From: Mesorhizobium sp. WSM4311
GTDB lineage: Bacteria; Pseudomonadota; Alphaproteobacteria; Rhizobiales; Rhizobiaceae
NCBI RefSeq assembly: GCF_002295115.1
Contig: NZ_NSFV01000009.1
Span: 62,001 to 126,000, forward strand
DNA: 64,000 nucleotides
Direction: 5' to 3'
Position 1 is the first letter of the stretch. Every line of letters begins with the position of its first letter. Under the pieces are notes generated by a model. The model was not told where the DNA came from. It saw only the letters and a program-made list of their open reading frames with translations, and searched no databases. The position numbers and the translations under genes were made by a program. Shown one piece after another: positions 42,272 to 51,256 of this stretch.

Positions 42272-42682
42272 ATGCATGCGAAAGTCGAGATCGTCACCAG
42301 CGAACACCGCCTCCAGGCTCCAGAGCGCGCTGACCGCCGTCCGAAACTGGCGCTGCGCCAACGCGCCAGCGACCACCCCATGGCCATGTTCATGGGGCTG
42401 GCTGCTTGCGCCATCATCGGCATGGCGCTCACGCCGACAGTCGGGCCGGCCTTCGCCTCGCTAAATCCGCCGGCCAATGTGGTCGACGGGGCGCCGACGA
42501 CAGTCAAGACTGCTCGGCTGCCGATGCCGGCGCTCGACTTTGCCTGCAAGGGGCAGGCATGGGGCGCCGAGAGCGTCGATTGCCTGCGCGCCATCGCCGA
42601 ACAGTCCGGGATGCACAAGGCCCGCGCGATCCGGATGATCGCCAATGCCGCGCCGCTGACCACCACGCCAAACATTTTCTGA
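42272..42682 (+). CDS. Small membrane-anchored protein of unknown function
   Basis: A 136-residue protein with GGGGAAGG upstream of the ATG. A basic N-terminus is followed by one hydrophobic helix (MAMFMGLAACAIIGMALTPTVGPAFA, about 36-62), which could be a late signal or an anchor. The exported part has two cysteines (LDFACKGQAWGAESVDCLRAIAEQSG, residues about 90-106), enough for one disulfide. Short proteins with this WG-x-E-S-x-D-C-L motif are common in Rhizobiales as hypotheticals. A terminator follows. Confidence 0.75.
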   Translation: MHAKVEIVTSEHRLQAPERADRRPKLALRQRASDHPMAMFMGLAACAIIGMALTPTVGPAFASLNPPANVVDGAPTTVKTARLPMPALDFACKGQAWGAESVDCLRAIAEQSGMHKARAIRMIANAAPLTTTPNIF

Positions 42683-42765
42683 TTTCCGTCGAAGCGTGAT
42701 CCCGGAACCGTTCCCTTTCGGGGTCCTGCTCTGACCTCCCCGAGCGCTCCTCCAGCGCTCCATTC

Positions 42766-42802
42766 AGCTCCCGCCGCACAGTCGGCCGGGAGCTTCTTTT
42801 TT
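42766..42802 (+). terminator. Rho-independent terminator
   Basis: AGCTCCCG (42766-42773), 13-base loop, CGGGAGCT (42787-42794), then TCTTTTTT. It follows the small membrane-protein gene, and on the other strand is near the end of the convergent kinase gene. Confidence 0.75.
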
Positions 42803-42928
42803 AGCAATTCCAGCAAAAGCGCGAGCGGTTTTCCCGGGAAAAGCGCGTAGCGCTTTCCCTTGGGAATTGCGTCAGAACAAAGGGTTAGAGCCGGTTCGCC
42901 ATTTCCATGAAACGGTGAACCGCTCTAG
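42803..42928 (+). repeat. Intergenic repeat family B, copy 3
   Basis: AGCAATTCCAGCAAAAGCGCGAGC through GGGAAAAGCGCGTAGCGCTTTCCC to GGGAATTGCGTCAGAACA and on to GTGAACCGCTCTAG. It contains two strong hairpins. The CTA at 42925-42927, the stop codon of the leftward kinase, is part of the repeat end. Confidence 0.8.
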
Positions 42929-45039
42929 CCCTTCAACACGGTCTGCTCGGCAATGGTTGAAAGCACGCTGCGCACATCCAGCGTGCTGAACGGCTTTTCC
43001 AGGATCTGCGGCCGCTGCTGCGCCGGCAAGGCTTCTATTTCCGCCTTGGCGCCGATCAGATCGCCGGTGACCAGCACGAAACGCCGTGCCAGTTCGGGCC
43101 GCTCGGCAAGCAGCTCGCGGTAGATGGCCATGCCCGATGTGCCGGGCATGCGCAGGTCCGAAAAGACGATGTCAGGCGGCATATGGCCGCTCAAGGTGGC
43201 GGTGCCCGATTCCCAGACCGGCGCGATGCGCGACTTGATGCCCATCAATTCGAGAATGTCGGACAAGGAGCCCGCGACATCAGGCTCGTCGTCGATGATC
43301 AAGGCATGGCGCAGGCCGCTCGAGCGTGGCTGGCTCTCGCCGGCAGCAGCGATGCCCGCCGAAATGGCTGGCAACTGGACAACGAAACGCGCGCCTCGGG
43401 GCTGCACTTCCTCGAACCAGACATTGCCATTGTGCCGCTCGATGATCGATTTCGAGATCGACAGGCCGATGCCGGTGCCCACACCGACCGGCTTGGTGGT
43501 GAAGTAGGATTCGAAGATGCGGTTGCGGATCGCTTCGGGAATGCCGGGCCCGTTGTCCTCGACCGAGAAGCCGGGATTGCCGCGATCGCCGCGGAAGGTC
43601 CGTACCTTGATCAGCCGGTCGCCGGCAATGCCGGCCAGGGCGTGCTGGCTGTTGATGAGGAAATTGGCCGCCACCTGCGTCACATGGTCGGCGTCCGCCA
43701 TGGCCAGCAGCGGACCCGGCGCGAAATCGGTGTCGATGATGATGCCGCTCGAGCGTGCGCCATAGGCGGTCACCTCGAGGGCAGCGCGGATCACCTGGTT
43801 GAGATCGGTCTCGGCCTGGGCCGCGGGGTGAAGCCGGACCATCGACAGGAAGCTCTTGACGATGCGGCCGCAGCGCTCGGCCGCGGCGCGCACCTTCTCG
43901 GCGCGGACCTTGGTCTGCGGGTCGGAGGCGAATTCGTGCAACAGCGTCGATTGCGCGACCACCACCGCCAACGGATTGTTGAGCTCGTGCGAAACGCCGG
44001 CCAGCAGCGAGCCCATCGCCGCCATCTTCTCGTTCTGGTGCAGCTTCTCGCGCTGCCGGTTGATCTCTTCCTCGGCACGCAGCCTGTCGCGCAGGTCGCG
44101 GATCGAGCCGAAGATCAGGCGGCGGTCGGCGACCCGCATCTCGGTCGCCGTCAGCTCGATCGGAAACACCTCGCCGGCGGCATTCTGCGTCACGGTCTCG
44201 AGTCGCTGGCCGACCATCGGCGCGCCGCGGCCCGACATGTAGTCGGCGCCCGAGGAATAGCCCTTGCGGTAGTATTCCGGCACGACGGTGTCGAGCAGAT
44301 CCTTGCCGAGGATGTCGCTGCGCTGGAAGCCGAACATCTTTTCGGCGGCAGGATTGAATTCGATGATCGATCCAGCCTCGTCGATGACGATGATGGCGTC
44401 GAGCGAAGCCTGCAGCATAGTGCGGCGGATCACTTCGCTGGCATGGGCGTCGGAGGGCGAGTGCTCGATGGCGTCGCCGATGGCGAGCGCGATGATGTGC
44501 AGCGTCGCCTCCTCCTCGTCGGTCCACTCGCGCTCGTCGACGCAGTCATTGACGGCGAGCGTGCCCCACAGATGGCCATGGGCGAAGACCGACACCGACA
44601 GGAACGACTTGATGTTCTGCTTTTCGAAATCGGTTCTCAGGAATCCTTCGAGATTGCGCGTGTGCCCGGCAAAGATCTTGCCCTGCCGTTCGTCCTCGGC
44701 GACGCGCTCCAGCAGAGGGTCCGAATTGACGATCGACTGCATGATCACGGTCGGCGAGGCCAGTTCGCCGCCAAAGTCGGGGTCGATCCAGTAGGCGGCA
44801 ACCGACTGGGCAAAACCCTGGCCCGGCAGTTCGCGCAAGCGGAACAGGATGCCACGCTGGCATTCGATGGCCCGGCAAAGGGTTTCCAGTATGCCGTCCA
44901 TCTCGCGCTGCCAGTCGCCGGCCTCGCGCAGCCGGCGAACGACGCGCACGGCCGCCATCGCAGCACCTTGCCTGAAACCCTGCATATCCCTGCTTGTTGC
45001 TTCGCCCGTCATTTCAGCCGTTATTCCAAAGTATGCCAA
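42925..45039 (-). CDS. Hybrid sensor histidine kinase (GAF-PAS-HisKA-HATPase-REC)
   Basis: A 704-residue soluble hybrid kinase. GAF spans about 40-200 (ECQRGILFRLRELPG, HGHLWGTLAVNDCVDEREWTDEEEATL), PAS about 210-325 (LDAIIVIDEAGSIIEFNPAAEKMFGF), HisKA has SHELNNPLAVV, HATPase has VEDNGPGIPEAIRNRIFESYFTTKP and GTGIGLSISKSI, and a C-terminal receiver about 575-695 has IIDDEP, FSDLRMPG and EKPFS. The neighbouring OmpR-type regulator is the likely partner. The start is uncertain because several ATGs lie in the first 28 codons. Confidence 0.87.
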   Translation of the reverse strand: MAYFGITAEMTGEATSRDMQGFRQGAAMAAVRVVRRLREAGDWQREMDGILETLCRAIECQRGILFRLRELPGQGFAQSVAAYWIDPDFGGELASPTVIMQSIVNSDPLLERVAEDERQGKIFAGHTRNLEGFLRTDFEKQNIKSFLSVSVFAHGHLWGTLAVNDCVDEREWTDEEEATLHIIALAIGDAIEHSPSDAHASEVIRRTMLQASLDAIIVIDEAGSIIEFNPAAEKMFGFQRSDILGKDLLDTVVPEYYRKGYSSGADYMSGRGAPMVGQRLETVTQNAAGEVFPIELTATEMRVADRRLIFGSIRDLRDRLRAEEEINRQREKLHQNEKMAAMGSLLAGVSHELNNPLAVVVAQSTLLHEFASDPQTKVRAEKVRAAAERCGRIVKSFLSMVRLHPAAQAETDLNQVIRAALEVTAYGARSSGIIIDTDFAPGPLLAMADADHVTQVAANFLINSQHALAGIAGDRLIKVRTFRGDRGNPGFSVEDNGPGIPEAIRNRIFESYFTTKPVGVGTGIGLSISKSIIERHNGNVWFEEVQPRGARFVVQLPAISAGIAAAGESQPRSSGLRHALIIDDEPDVAGSLSDILELMGIKSRIAPVWESGTATLSGHMPPDIVFSDLRMPGTSGMAIYRELLAERPELARRFVLVTGDLIGAKAEIEALPAQQRPQILEKPFSTLDVRSVLSTIAEQTVLKG

Positions 45040-45101
45040 TCCGGTCGGCCATTCGATCGGCGAGCAACGGCTGTGAACCCGAGACCCTGTGGGCCTGGCG
45101 C

Positions 45102-45887
45102 TCAGTTGCTGTCGCCGGTCGGCAGCGAGAAAATATAGCCTTCGCCGCGCACCGTGCGCAGGAATTTCGGGTTGGCCGGATCCGCCTCGATCTTCTTGCG
45201 CAGGCGCATGATGCGGATGTCGACGGCGCGCGATGATTCCGGATCCTCGGTGAAGCCGATCGCCTCCGAGATCGCGGCGCGGGTCAGCAACCGGTTGGCG
45301 CGGGTCAGGAAAACCTCCAGCACATCGAATTCGCTCTTGGCCATGTCGATCACGGTACCGTTGGCGCCGGTGACCAGCCTGCCGTCAAGATCGGCCTGGA
45401 ACGGGCCGAAGGCGACGGAACGGCGGTCCGTCCTGGTCTTCCTGTCGAGCAGCTCCGTTGGCTGTGGAACGCGGCGCAGCACGCTGCGCACCCTCGCCAG
45501 CACTTCGCGCAGTTCGTATGGCTTGACGATATAGTCGTCGGCGCCGAGCTCCAGCCCGACGATGCGGTCGAGCGCCGTGCCGGCGGCGGTCGCGTAGATG
45601 ATGCCGATCGGCATTCTCGAGCGCAGCCAGCGGCCCAACGACAGCCCGTCCTCGCCGGGCATGGCGATGTCGAGAATGGCCAGATGAAAGGCTTGGGTCT
45701 CGATCAGGCTGCGCGCGGCGGCGGCGGTTTCAGCGGTCGCCACATCATAGCCGGCGGCGCCGAGATACTCGGCAACCGCGTCCCTCAGGTCGGGCTCGTC
45801 CTCGACGATCACTATTCTTGCCCGCACGATGCTCTCGCTCCCACTTTCAGTGGAAAGTAGATTGGGTATAAACATCATGTCCAGCAC
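45102..45887 (-). CDS. OmpR-family response regulator
   Basis: A 261-residue regulator with an intact receiver: VIVEDEPDLRD, phosphoacceptor in LAILDIAMPGEDG, and VKPYELRE lysine; followed by a winged helix (MAKSEFDVLEVFLTRANRLLTRAAISEAI ... FLRTVRGEGYIF). The sequence before codon 20 (MLDMMFIPNLLSTES) may not be translated; a start near ESIVRAR is possible. It is next to the hybrid kinase and divergent from a second OmpR-like regulator. Confidence 0.87.
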   Translation of the reverse strand: MLDMMFIPNLLSTESGSESIVRARIVIVEDEPDLRDAVAEYLGAAGYDVATAETAAAARSLIETQAFHLAILDIAMPGEDGLSLGRWLRSRMPIGIIYATAAGTALDRIVGLELGADDYIVKPYELREVLARVRSVLRRVPQPTELLDRKTRTDRRSVAFGPFQADLDGRLVTGANGTVIDMAKSEFDVLEVFLTRANRLLTRAAISEAIGFTEDPESSRAVDIRIMRLRKKIEADPANPKFLRTVRGEGYIFSLPTGDSN

Positions 45888-45911
45888 TCATATCCGGTTG
45901 CAAGGGAACGG

Positions 45912-46622
45912 TTGGAAAACATGGCCGCACGAGCCGTCATTGCACTTGTTTGCGTCGCCGACGTGGTCGCGACCGAACTTGCCGACCATCTCGAGCGGCG
46001 TGGCCATGATGTGCGCCAGGCGCGACAGCCCTGGGAGGCGGAATCGCTGCTGGCGGGAGGAGGCATCGATGTCGTCGTCGTCGGTGACAGTCTCAGCCAG
46101 GCGGAAGGGCGGGATCTGCTCAGGCGTCATGGCGGCCAAGGCGAGGGCGGCCGGGATGGGGCCGATTTCATCCTGATCTGCCGGCCGGCCGATCTCGTCG
46201 ACAAGGTGCTGGCGCTCGAACTGGGTGCGGCCGACGTCGTCGAAAGCCCGCTCAATGTCAGGGAGCTTGCCGCCAGGGTCGGCGGCCTGCTGTCGCGTCG
46301 TGGCAGGGGCACGCAGGAACTGATCGTGCTGGAGAACGCGACCGTCGATTTGAGATCCGCCATCGTCATGCACCGGTCCGGTACGGAGGAACAGCTTTCG
46401 CCCGGCCAGGTGGCGCTGCTCAGGCTGTTCCTGGCGAGCCCCCGCAAGGTGCTGACGCGTGACGACATCATCGCCGCGGCACCGGCCGAGAACGCCGACG
46501 CGTTCGATCGTTCGATCGATTCGCGCATCGTGCGGCTGCGCCGCAAGCTCGACACAGAGACCATTACCACCATACGTGGCGCGGGCTACCGGTTCGATCC
46601 GCCGCAGCAGTTCACCGACTGA
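45912..46622 (+). CDS. OmpR-like regulator with degenerate receiver
   Basis: A 236-residue protein with a normal C-terminal winged helix (LSPGQVALLRLFLASPRKVLTRDDIIAAAP ... TTIRGAGYRFDPP) but an altered receiver. The phosphoacceptor position reads VVVVGDSLSQ, so the Asp is shifted or replaced by Gly; the acidic pair is absent (ALVCVADVV); and the usual lysine before Pro is serine (VESPLNVREL). Such pseudo-receivers work without phosphorylation, by ligand or protein binding. A more internal start at MAAR is possible. It is divergent from the canonical regulator by 24 bases. Confidence 0.8.
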   Translation: MENMAARAVIALVCVADVVATELADHLERRGHDVRQARQPWEAESLLAGGGIDVVVVGDSLSQAEGRDLLRRHGGQGEGGRDGADFILICRPADLVDKVLALELGAADVVESPLNVRELAARVGGLLSRRGRGTQELIVLENATVDLRSAIVMHRSGTEEQLSPGQVALLRLFLASPRKVLTRDDIIAAAPAENADAFDRSIDSRIVRLRRKLDTETITTIRGAGYRFDPPQQFTD

Positions 46623-46689
46623 CGGCGGCGTATCCGGGCTATCTTGCTGGCTGAGCATCGGATTTTCCTCCTGCCGATGCTCCCGCGGT

Positions 46690-46857
46690 TCAGCGCACCA
46701 CCAGCAGCGACGGACCCGATGGCATGTCGCTGCTCACGACGAGTCCGTTTGCGTGGGCACGCTCCTTGAGGAGCACTGTGGCCAGGGCGGCAAAGCCAAG
46801 CAGGCCCTGCGCATAGAGCAGTGCGGAAAGCACAGAGGCGGCGAATTTCGTCTTCAT
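46690..46857 (-). CDS. 55-residue single-helix membrane or exported protein
   Basis: Starts at the ATG 46857, with GGGGAG nine bases upstream. MKTKFAASVLSALLYAQGLLGFAALATVLL forms one hydrophobic segment near the N-terminus, then a short polar tail (KERAHANGLVVSSDMPSGPSLLVVR). It could be an uncleaved signal anchor. Unknown function and below many ORF cut-offs. Confidence 0.55.
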   Translation of the reverse strand: MKTKFAASVLSALLYAQGLLGFAALATVLLKERAHANGLVVSSDMPSGPSLLVVR

Positions 46858-46912
46858 CGTTGCAACTCCCCAGAAATGCCAATTCTTCAAAATGAGTATG
46901 TCGCGGGTCGCT

Positions 46913-47245
46913 TCAGGAAACTCCCGAAGTGCCCGCGCCGCTCACGGAGCCCCCCGCTGCGGCGCGGGCCTTCGGTCCTCTCGGCAGCAAGTTGCCGGAG
47001 GGGCCGCGCAATGCCAGCAACCGAAGGCCAACCCGCCAGAGGGCCTTGAGCCGGATGATGCGCAGGCTGGAAACAATCCAGACCGAGGCGGAAAACAGGG
47101 CGACGTGCACAGTAGAGATCTCGCTCGAACTCATCGCCGCCAGCCTTGCCACGGGGCCGCCGGCAACCGTGCCGACACCGCCTATGACTGCCGTTGCGAT
47201 GCTGATCCTGAAGAGCCAGGACCGCGTGTTCGTTTTCGTTCCCAT
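46913..47245 (-). CDS. Predicted two-helix membrane protein
   Basis: A 110-residue basic protein with helices WLFRISIATAVIGGVGTVAGG (about 10-30) and VHVALFSASVWIVSSLRII (about 46-64) and an Arg-rich C-terminus. An alternative minus-strand frame (46887-47372) is hydrophilic and His/Arg-rich and looks like a shadow. The ribosome site is weak. Function unknown. Confidence 0.5.
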   Translation of the reverse strand: MGTKTNTRSWLFRISIATAVIGGVGTVAGGPVARLAAMSSSEISTVHVALFSASVWIVSSLRIIRLKALWRVGLRLLALRGPSGNLLPRGPKARAAAGGSVSGAGTSGVS

Positions 47246-47587
47246 GGTCGTTGCCGTCTGCTTTCGTTACGTCAACCTTGAGTTCGGCCCGTATCCGGAT
47301 CATGCCGCCCGAAGCCGCGCTTTGTTGCAGGTTGGTTTCGAGTTTGCCTATGGATCTTTCATATAGAGGCAATTCGAACTTTCGTTTTGCGAGGAATACC
47401 TATGTGCTGCACATCGCCGCCGTCGTCGGGGTGCGATCGTCGTCGCTGTGGCCGCTTGGCCTGTTAACCAGAGGAAACAGATTCGAAACACAAACGAGGA
47501 TTTCGCGAAATCGCCCCGAAACATGCCGCAACGATAAGCCGCTCATCGAATTTGGAGCCGGCCTGACCGGCAGAGAGAGGGGACATC
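47246..47587. other. Intergenic region upstream of the L,D-transpeptidase
   Basis: About 340 bases without a convincing gene. It must hold the promoters of the transpeptidase and probably of the membrane protein. No EcfG-type site or strong hairpin was recognised. Confidence 0.45.
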
Positions 47588-48043
47588 ATGCACACCACCA
47601 TTTCCGCCAAGCTCATCAACATCACCGCCGCCGCGCTCACGGGTGCAGCACTTTTGTTCGGCGCCAATGCAGCCCATGCCGCCAACAAGATCGTGGCGCG
47701 GGTCTCGCTTTCGCAGCAGATCATGGAGGTTTCGGTCGATGGCCGGCCGACCTTCGCCTGGAAGGTTTCCACCGGTGACAGGGCGCATGTGACGCCGACC
47801 GGTTCGTTCAAGCCGACGCGCATGCATGAGATGTGGTACTCGAAGAAGTATGACAACGCGCCGATGCCGCACTCGGTGTTCTTCAGCGGCGGCTACGCGG
47901 TGCACGCCACCTATGCCATCAAGCGCCTCGGCCAGCCGGCTTCGCATGGCTGCGTGCGGCTGCATCCGGACAATGCGGCCGATTTCTATCAGCTGGTCGA
48001 GACCTTCGGGCCGGCCAACACCAGCATCGTCATCGTCAAGTAG
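47588..48043 (+). CDS. L,D-transpeptidase (YkuD domain), exported
   Basis: A 151-residue exported enzyme with a signal peptide (1-32, ending AAHAA) and a single YkuD domain. The catalytic motif is HGCVRLHP near residue 121, with HATYAIKRLGQPAS before it. These enzymes cross-link peptidoglycan by 3-3 bonds or attach lipoproteins. GAGAGGGG precedes the ATG. There is no peptidoglycan-binding domain, so this is the minimal rhizobial type. Confidence 0.9.
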   Translation: MHTTISAKLINITAAALTGAALLFGANAAHAANKIVARVSLSQQIMEVSVDGRPTFAWKVSTGDRAHVTPTGSFKPTRMHEMWYSKKYDNAPMPHSVFFSGGYAVHATYAIKRLGQPASHGCVRLHPDNAADFYQLVETFGPANTSIVIVK

Positions 48044-48123
48044 CAGGCTGTGAGCAGGCCGACGGATCGCCGCGCCTGTTCAGGACTCCTGCCGGAACAT
48101 TCCGGCGGTATCGAGCGCAGCCA

Positions 48124-48157
48124 AAAAAAGAGGCCGGATTTTTCCGGCCTCTTTTTT
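48124..48157. terminator. Bidirectional Rho-independent terminator
   Basis: A perfect 15-bp stem, AAAAAAGAGGCCGGA at 48124-48138 and TCCGGCCTCTTTTTT at 48143-48157, with a 4-base loop. T-runs on both strands serve the convergent transpeptidase and efflux genes. Confidence 0.88.
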
Positions 48158-48172
48158 GTTCTTCGGCTTCCA

Positions 48173-51100
48173 TCAGTCCGGCAATGCCGGCATCAGCCTC
48201 GGATCCGGCTTTTCCGCGAGATGCGGCAGATCCTTGCTGGCGATGAAGGTGTAGAACATGGGCACGACGAAGAGCGTGAACATGGTGCCGACCAGGATGC
48301 CTGTGAAGATGACCAGGCCCATCGAATAGCGGGCAGCAGCACCGGCGCCGCTCGACGTGATCAGCGGTACGACGCCTAGCGCCATAGCCGCCGTCGTCAT
48401 CAGGATCGGCCGCAGGCGCACCTTGGCCGAGGCGATGATGGCGTCGCGCCGCCGCAGGCCATGCGCCTCGCGCTGCTGGTTGGCGAATTCGACCAGCAGG
48501 ATGCCGTGCTTGGTGATCAGGCCGATCAGCGTGATCAGACCCACCTGCGTGTAGATGTTGAGCGTGCCGAGGCCGAGATTGAGCGGCACGATCGCGCCGA
48601 AGATCGACAGCGGCACCGCCATCATGATGATCAGCGGGTCGCGGAAGCTTTCAAACTGCGCCGCCAGCACCAGATAGATGACGATGACAGCCGCTGCGAA
48701 AGCGATCAGGATGGTGTTGCCCTGTTCCTTCTCCTGCCGGGACTGGCCGGAATAGTCGATGAAGAAGGTGTCGGGCAGGCTCTCCCTGGCAATATCCTCG
48801 AGGACCTTCAACCCGTCGCCCGTGGTGACGCCGGGTAGCGGCAGTGCCGAGATGGTCGACGAATTCAGCTGGTTGAACTGTTCGATCGCCGCCGGCGAGG
48901 CATTGTTCGAAATCTTCACCACGGCCGACAGCGGCACCATCTCGCCCGTCACGCTGCGCACGAAATACTCGCCGAGCTTTTCGGGGTTGTCGCGGAATTG
49001 CTGCGGCACCTGGGGGATAATGTCATAGCTGTTGGAGTCGCGGTCGAACTGCGCCACTTCGGCACCGCCGACCAGCAGCGTCAGCGTCCGGCCGATATCG
49101 GCGATCGGCAGGTTCAGCGCGGCGGCTCGGTCGCGGTCGATGGTGACCGTCACCTGCGGCGAATCGTAGGACATCGAGTTCTGCACGACGATGAAACGGC
49201 CGGAGGCCTGTGCCTTGTTCTTGATCTGCTCGGCGGCCTTGTACACTTCCGCGGTATCGCCGGTCGAGCGCACGACCAGGGCGATCGGCAGGCCGCCACC
49301 GGAGCCCGGCAGCGTCGGCGGGGCGAAGACGAAGGCCTGCACGCCCGCCACCTTGGCGATACGAGCCGTGATGTCGGCCTGCAGTTCCTTCGAATTGCGC
49401 TTGCGCTCCGCCCAATCCTTGAAGGCAAAGCCGACGAAGGCGCTGTTTGTCGTGCCGCCGAAGGCGACCGCCGAGAACTGCGCCCGCGTTTCCGGAATAT
49501 CCCTCACCAGGCCGAGCATCTGGTTCACATAGGTTTCGGTGTAATCCGATGTCGCATAGGTCGGTCCGGTCACGAGCGAGAGCAGGAAGCCCTGGTCCTC
49601 TTCCGGCGCCAACTCGCTCGAGGTCTTGGTGAACATGAAGCCGGTCACGCCGACGAGCGCGAGCACGATGATCAGCGTCAAAGGACGATAGTTCAGCGAA
49701 CCGGTGACGGCACGCTCATAGACGTGCTCGACCCGCGCGAAAATGCCGTCGACAATGCGCTGGAAACGGCCTGGTGTGCCGGCCTTCAGGAGGCGCGCCG
49801 ACATCATCGGGGTGATGGTCACGGCGATGACGCCCGACAGCACCACCGAGCCGGCGAGCGTCACCGCAAATTCGCGGAACAGCGCGCCGGTCAGGCCGCC
49901 GGTGAAGGCCAGCGGCGCGAACACGGCGGCCAGCGTCATGGTCATGGCGACGATGGCCGAGGCGATCTCGCGCATGCCGCTGAACGCGGCCTGCATCGGC
50001 GTCATGTGGTCCTCTTCCATGTGGCGGTGGATGTTCTCCACCACCACGATGGCGTCATCGACCACAAGACCGATCGCCAGCACCATGGCCAGCAGCGACA
50101 GAAGGTTGATCGAATAGCCCACCGCAAACAACAGGAAGCAGACGCCGATCAGCGACAACGGAATGGTGATGATCGGCATCATCACCGAACGGAACGAGCC
50201 GAGGAACAGAAGGATGACCAGGACGACGATGGCAACAGCCTCGCCGATGGTCTTGAACACCTCCTCGATCGAGGCACTGATCTGCCCGGTCGCGTCGTAG
50301 ACGACCTCGATGGTCATGCCTTTCGGCAGCGTTTCCTGGATCTGCGGCACGAGCTTGGTGAGCGCCGCCGCGGTGGTCAGCGGGTTGGCCGCGGGGGTCG
50401 GGAAGATGGCGAGGAAGGTGCCGGGCTTGCCGTTGAAGGAGACCCTGGTGTCGGTATTTTCCGCGCCGAGTTCGACGCGGGCGACGTCGCGCAGCCGCAC
50501 CACATTGCCGTCGGTCGAGCGCAAGGGCAGTTCGGCGAAGGCTTCCGGCGTCTGCAGCGTCGAGCGCACGGTGATCGACGAGACGACATATTCGTTCTGG
50601 GTGTTGCCGGGCGCCGACAGGAAGTTGGAATTGTTGATCGCCGTCAGCACTTCCGCCGCCGTCACACCGCGTGCGGCAAGCCGGACGGGGTCGATCCAGA
50701 CGCGCATCGAGTATTGCTGGGCGCCGAAGATCTGGACGTCGGCGACGCCTTCGACCGTCGACATGCGGGGCCGGATGACGCGCTCGATATACTCCGTCAG
50801 CTGCTCCTTCGTCATGTTCGGATTCTGCATCGAGATGTACATCATCGCGAACTGCTGGCCGGTGCCCTTGACGATGACAGGGTCCTTGGATGCATCCGGC
50901 AAGGTGCCGCGCACGCCCTGGACCTTGGACAGCACTTCGGTCAGCGCCACGTCGGGGTTGGAGCCGAGCTTCATCTGCACCGTCACGGTGCTGGAGGACG
51001 GACGGCTGGACGAAGTGACGTAGTCGATGTTCTCGGTCGAGGCGACGGCGCGCGCGATCGGGGCGGAAATGAAGCCCTGGATCAGGTCGGCGCTGGCGCC

Positions 51101-51256
51101 CGGATAGGCCGTCGTGATCGTGATCGCGGTTTCGTCAACCTTCGGATACTGGCGGATCGACAGGTTGAAGATGCCCTGGAAACCCAGGAGCAGGATCATG
51201 CAGGCAAGGACCGTCGACAGGACGGGCCGGCGAATGAAGAGATCGGAAAAGCTCAT
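48173..51256 (-). CDS. RND efflux pump inner-membrane transporter
   Basis: A 1027-residue HAE1-type RND transporter with twelve helices and two large periplasmic loops. The first helix is followed by LSIRQYPKVDETAITITTAYPGASADLIQGFISAPIARA, and TM4 carries the proton-relay aspartates in GLVVDDAIVVVENIHRHMEE. GEAVAIVVLVILLFLGSFRSVMMPIITIPLSLIG is the usual TM2-TM3 region. Its ATG overlaps the fusion-protein stop by four bases. It exports hydrophobic or toxic compounds with a fusion protein and an outer-membrane channel; no channel gene is in view. Confidence 0.93.
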   Translation of the reverse strand: MSFSDLFIRRPVLSTVLACMILLLGFQGIFNLSIRQYPKVDETAITITTAYPGASADLIQGFISAPIARAVASTENIDYVTSSSRPSSSTVTVQMKLGSNPDVALTEVLSKVQGVRGTLPDASKDPVIVKGTGQQFAMMYISMQNPNMTKEQLTEYIERVIRPRMSTVEGVADVQIFGAQQYSMRVWIDPVRLAARGVTAAEVLTAINNSNFLSAPGNTQNEYVVSSITVRSTLQTPEAFAELPLRSTDGNVVRLRDVARVELGAENTDTRVSFNGKPGTFLAIFPTPAANPLTTAAALTKLVPQIQETLPKGMTIEVVYDATGQISASIEEVFKTIGEAVAIVVLVILLFLGSFRSVMMPIITIPLSLIGVCFLLFAVGYSINLLSLLAMVLAIGLVVDDAIVVVENIHRHMEEDHMTPMQAAFSGMREIASAIVAMTMTLAAVFAPLAFTGGLTGALFREFAVTLAGSVVLSGVIAVTITPMMSARLLKAGTPGRFQRIVDGIFARVEHVYERAVTGSLNYRPLTLIIVLALVGVTGFMFTKTSSELAPEEDQGFLLSLVTGPTYATSDYTETYVNQMLGLVRDIPETRAQFSAVAFGGTTNSAFVGFAFKDWAERKRNSKELQADITARIAKVAGVQAFVFAPPTLPGSGGGLPIALVVRSTGDTAEVYKAAEQIKNKAQASGRFIVVQNSMSYDSPQVTVTIDRDRAAALNLPIADIGRTLTLLVGGAEVAQFDRDSNSYDIIPQVPQQFRDNPEKLGEYFVRSVTGEMVPLSAVVKISNNASPAAIEQFNQLNSSTISALPLPGVTTGDGLKVLEDIARESLPDTFFIDYSGQSRQEKEQGNTILIAFAAAVIVIYLVLAAQFESFRDPLIIMMAVPLSIFGAIVPLNLGLGTLNIYTQVGLITLIGLITKHGILLVEFANQQREAHGLRRRDAIIASAKVRLRPILMTTAAMALGVVPLITSSGAGAAARYSMGLVIFTGILVGTMFTLFVVPMFYTFIASKDLPHLAEKPDPRLMPALPD

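Noticed and set aside
46887..47372. Minus-strand frame of 161 codons overlapping the two-helix membrane protein
   Set aside because: His/Arg-rich and hydrophilic; the overlapping frame at 46913-47245 has coherent membrane helices.
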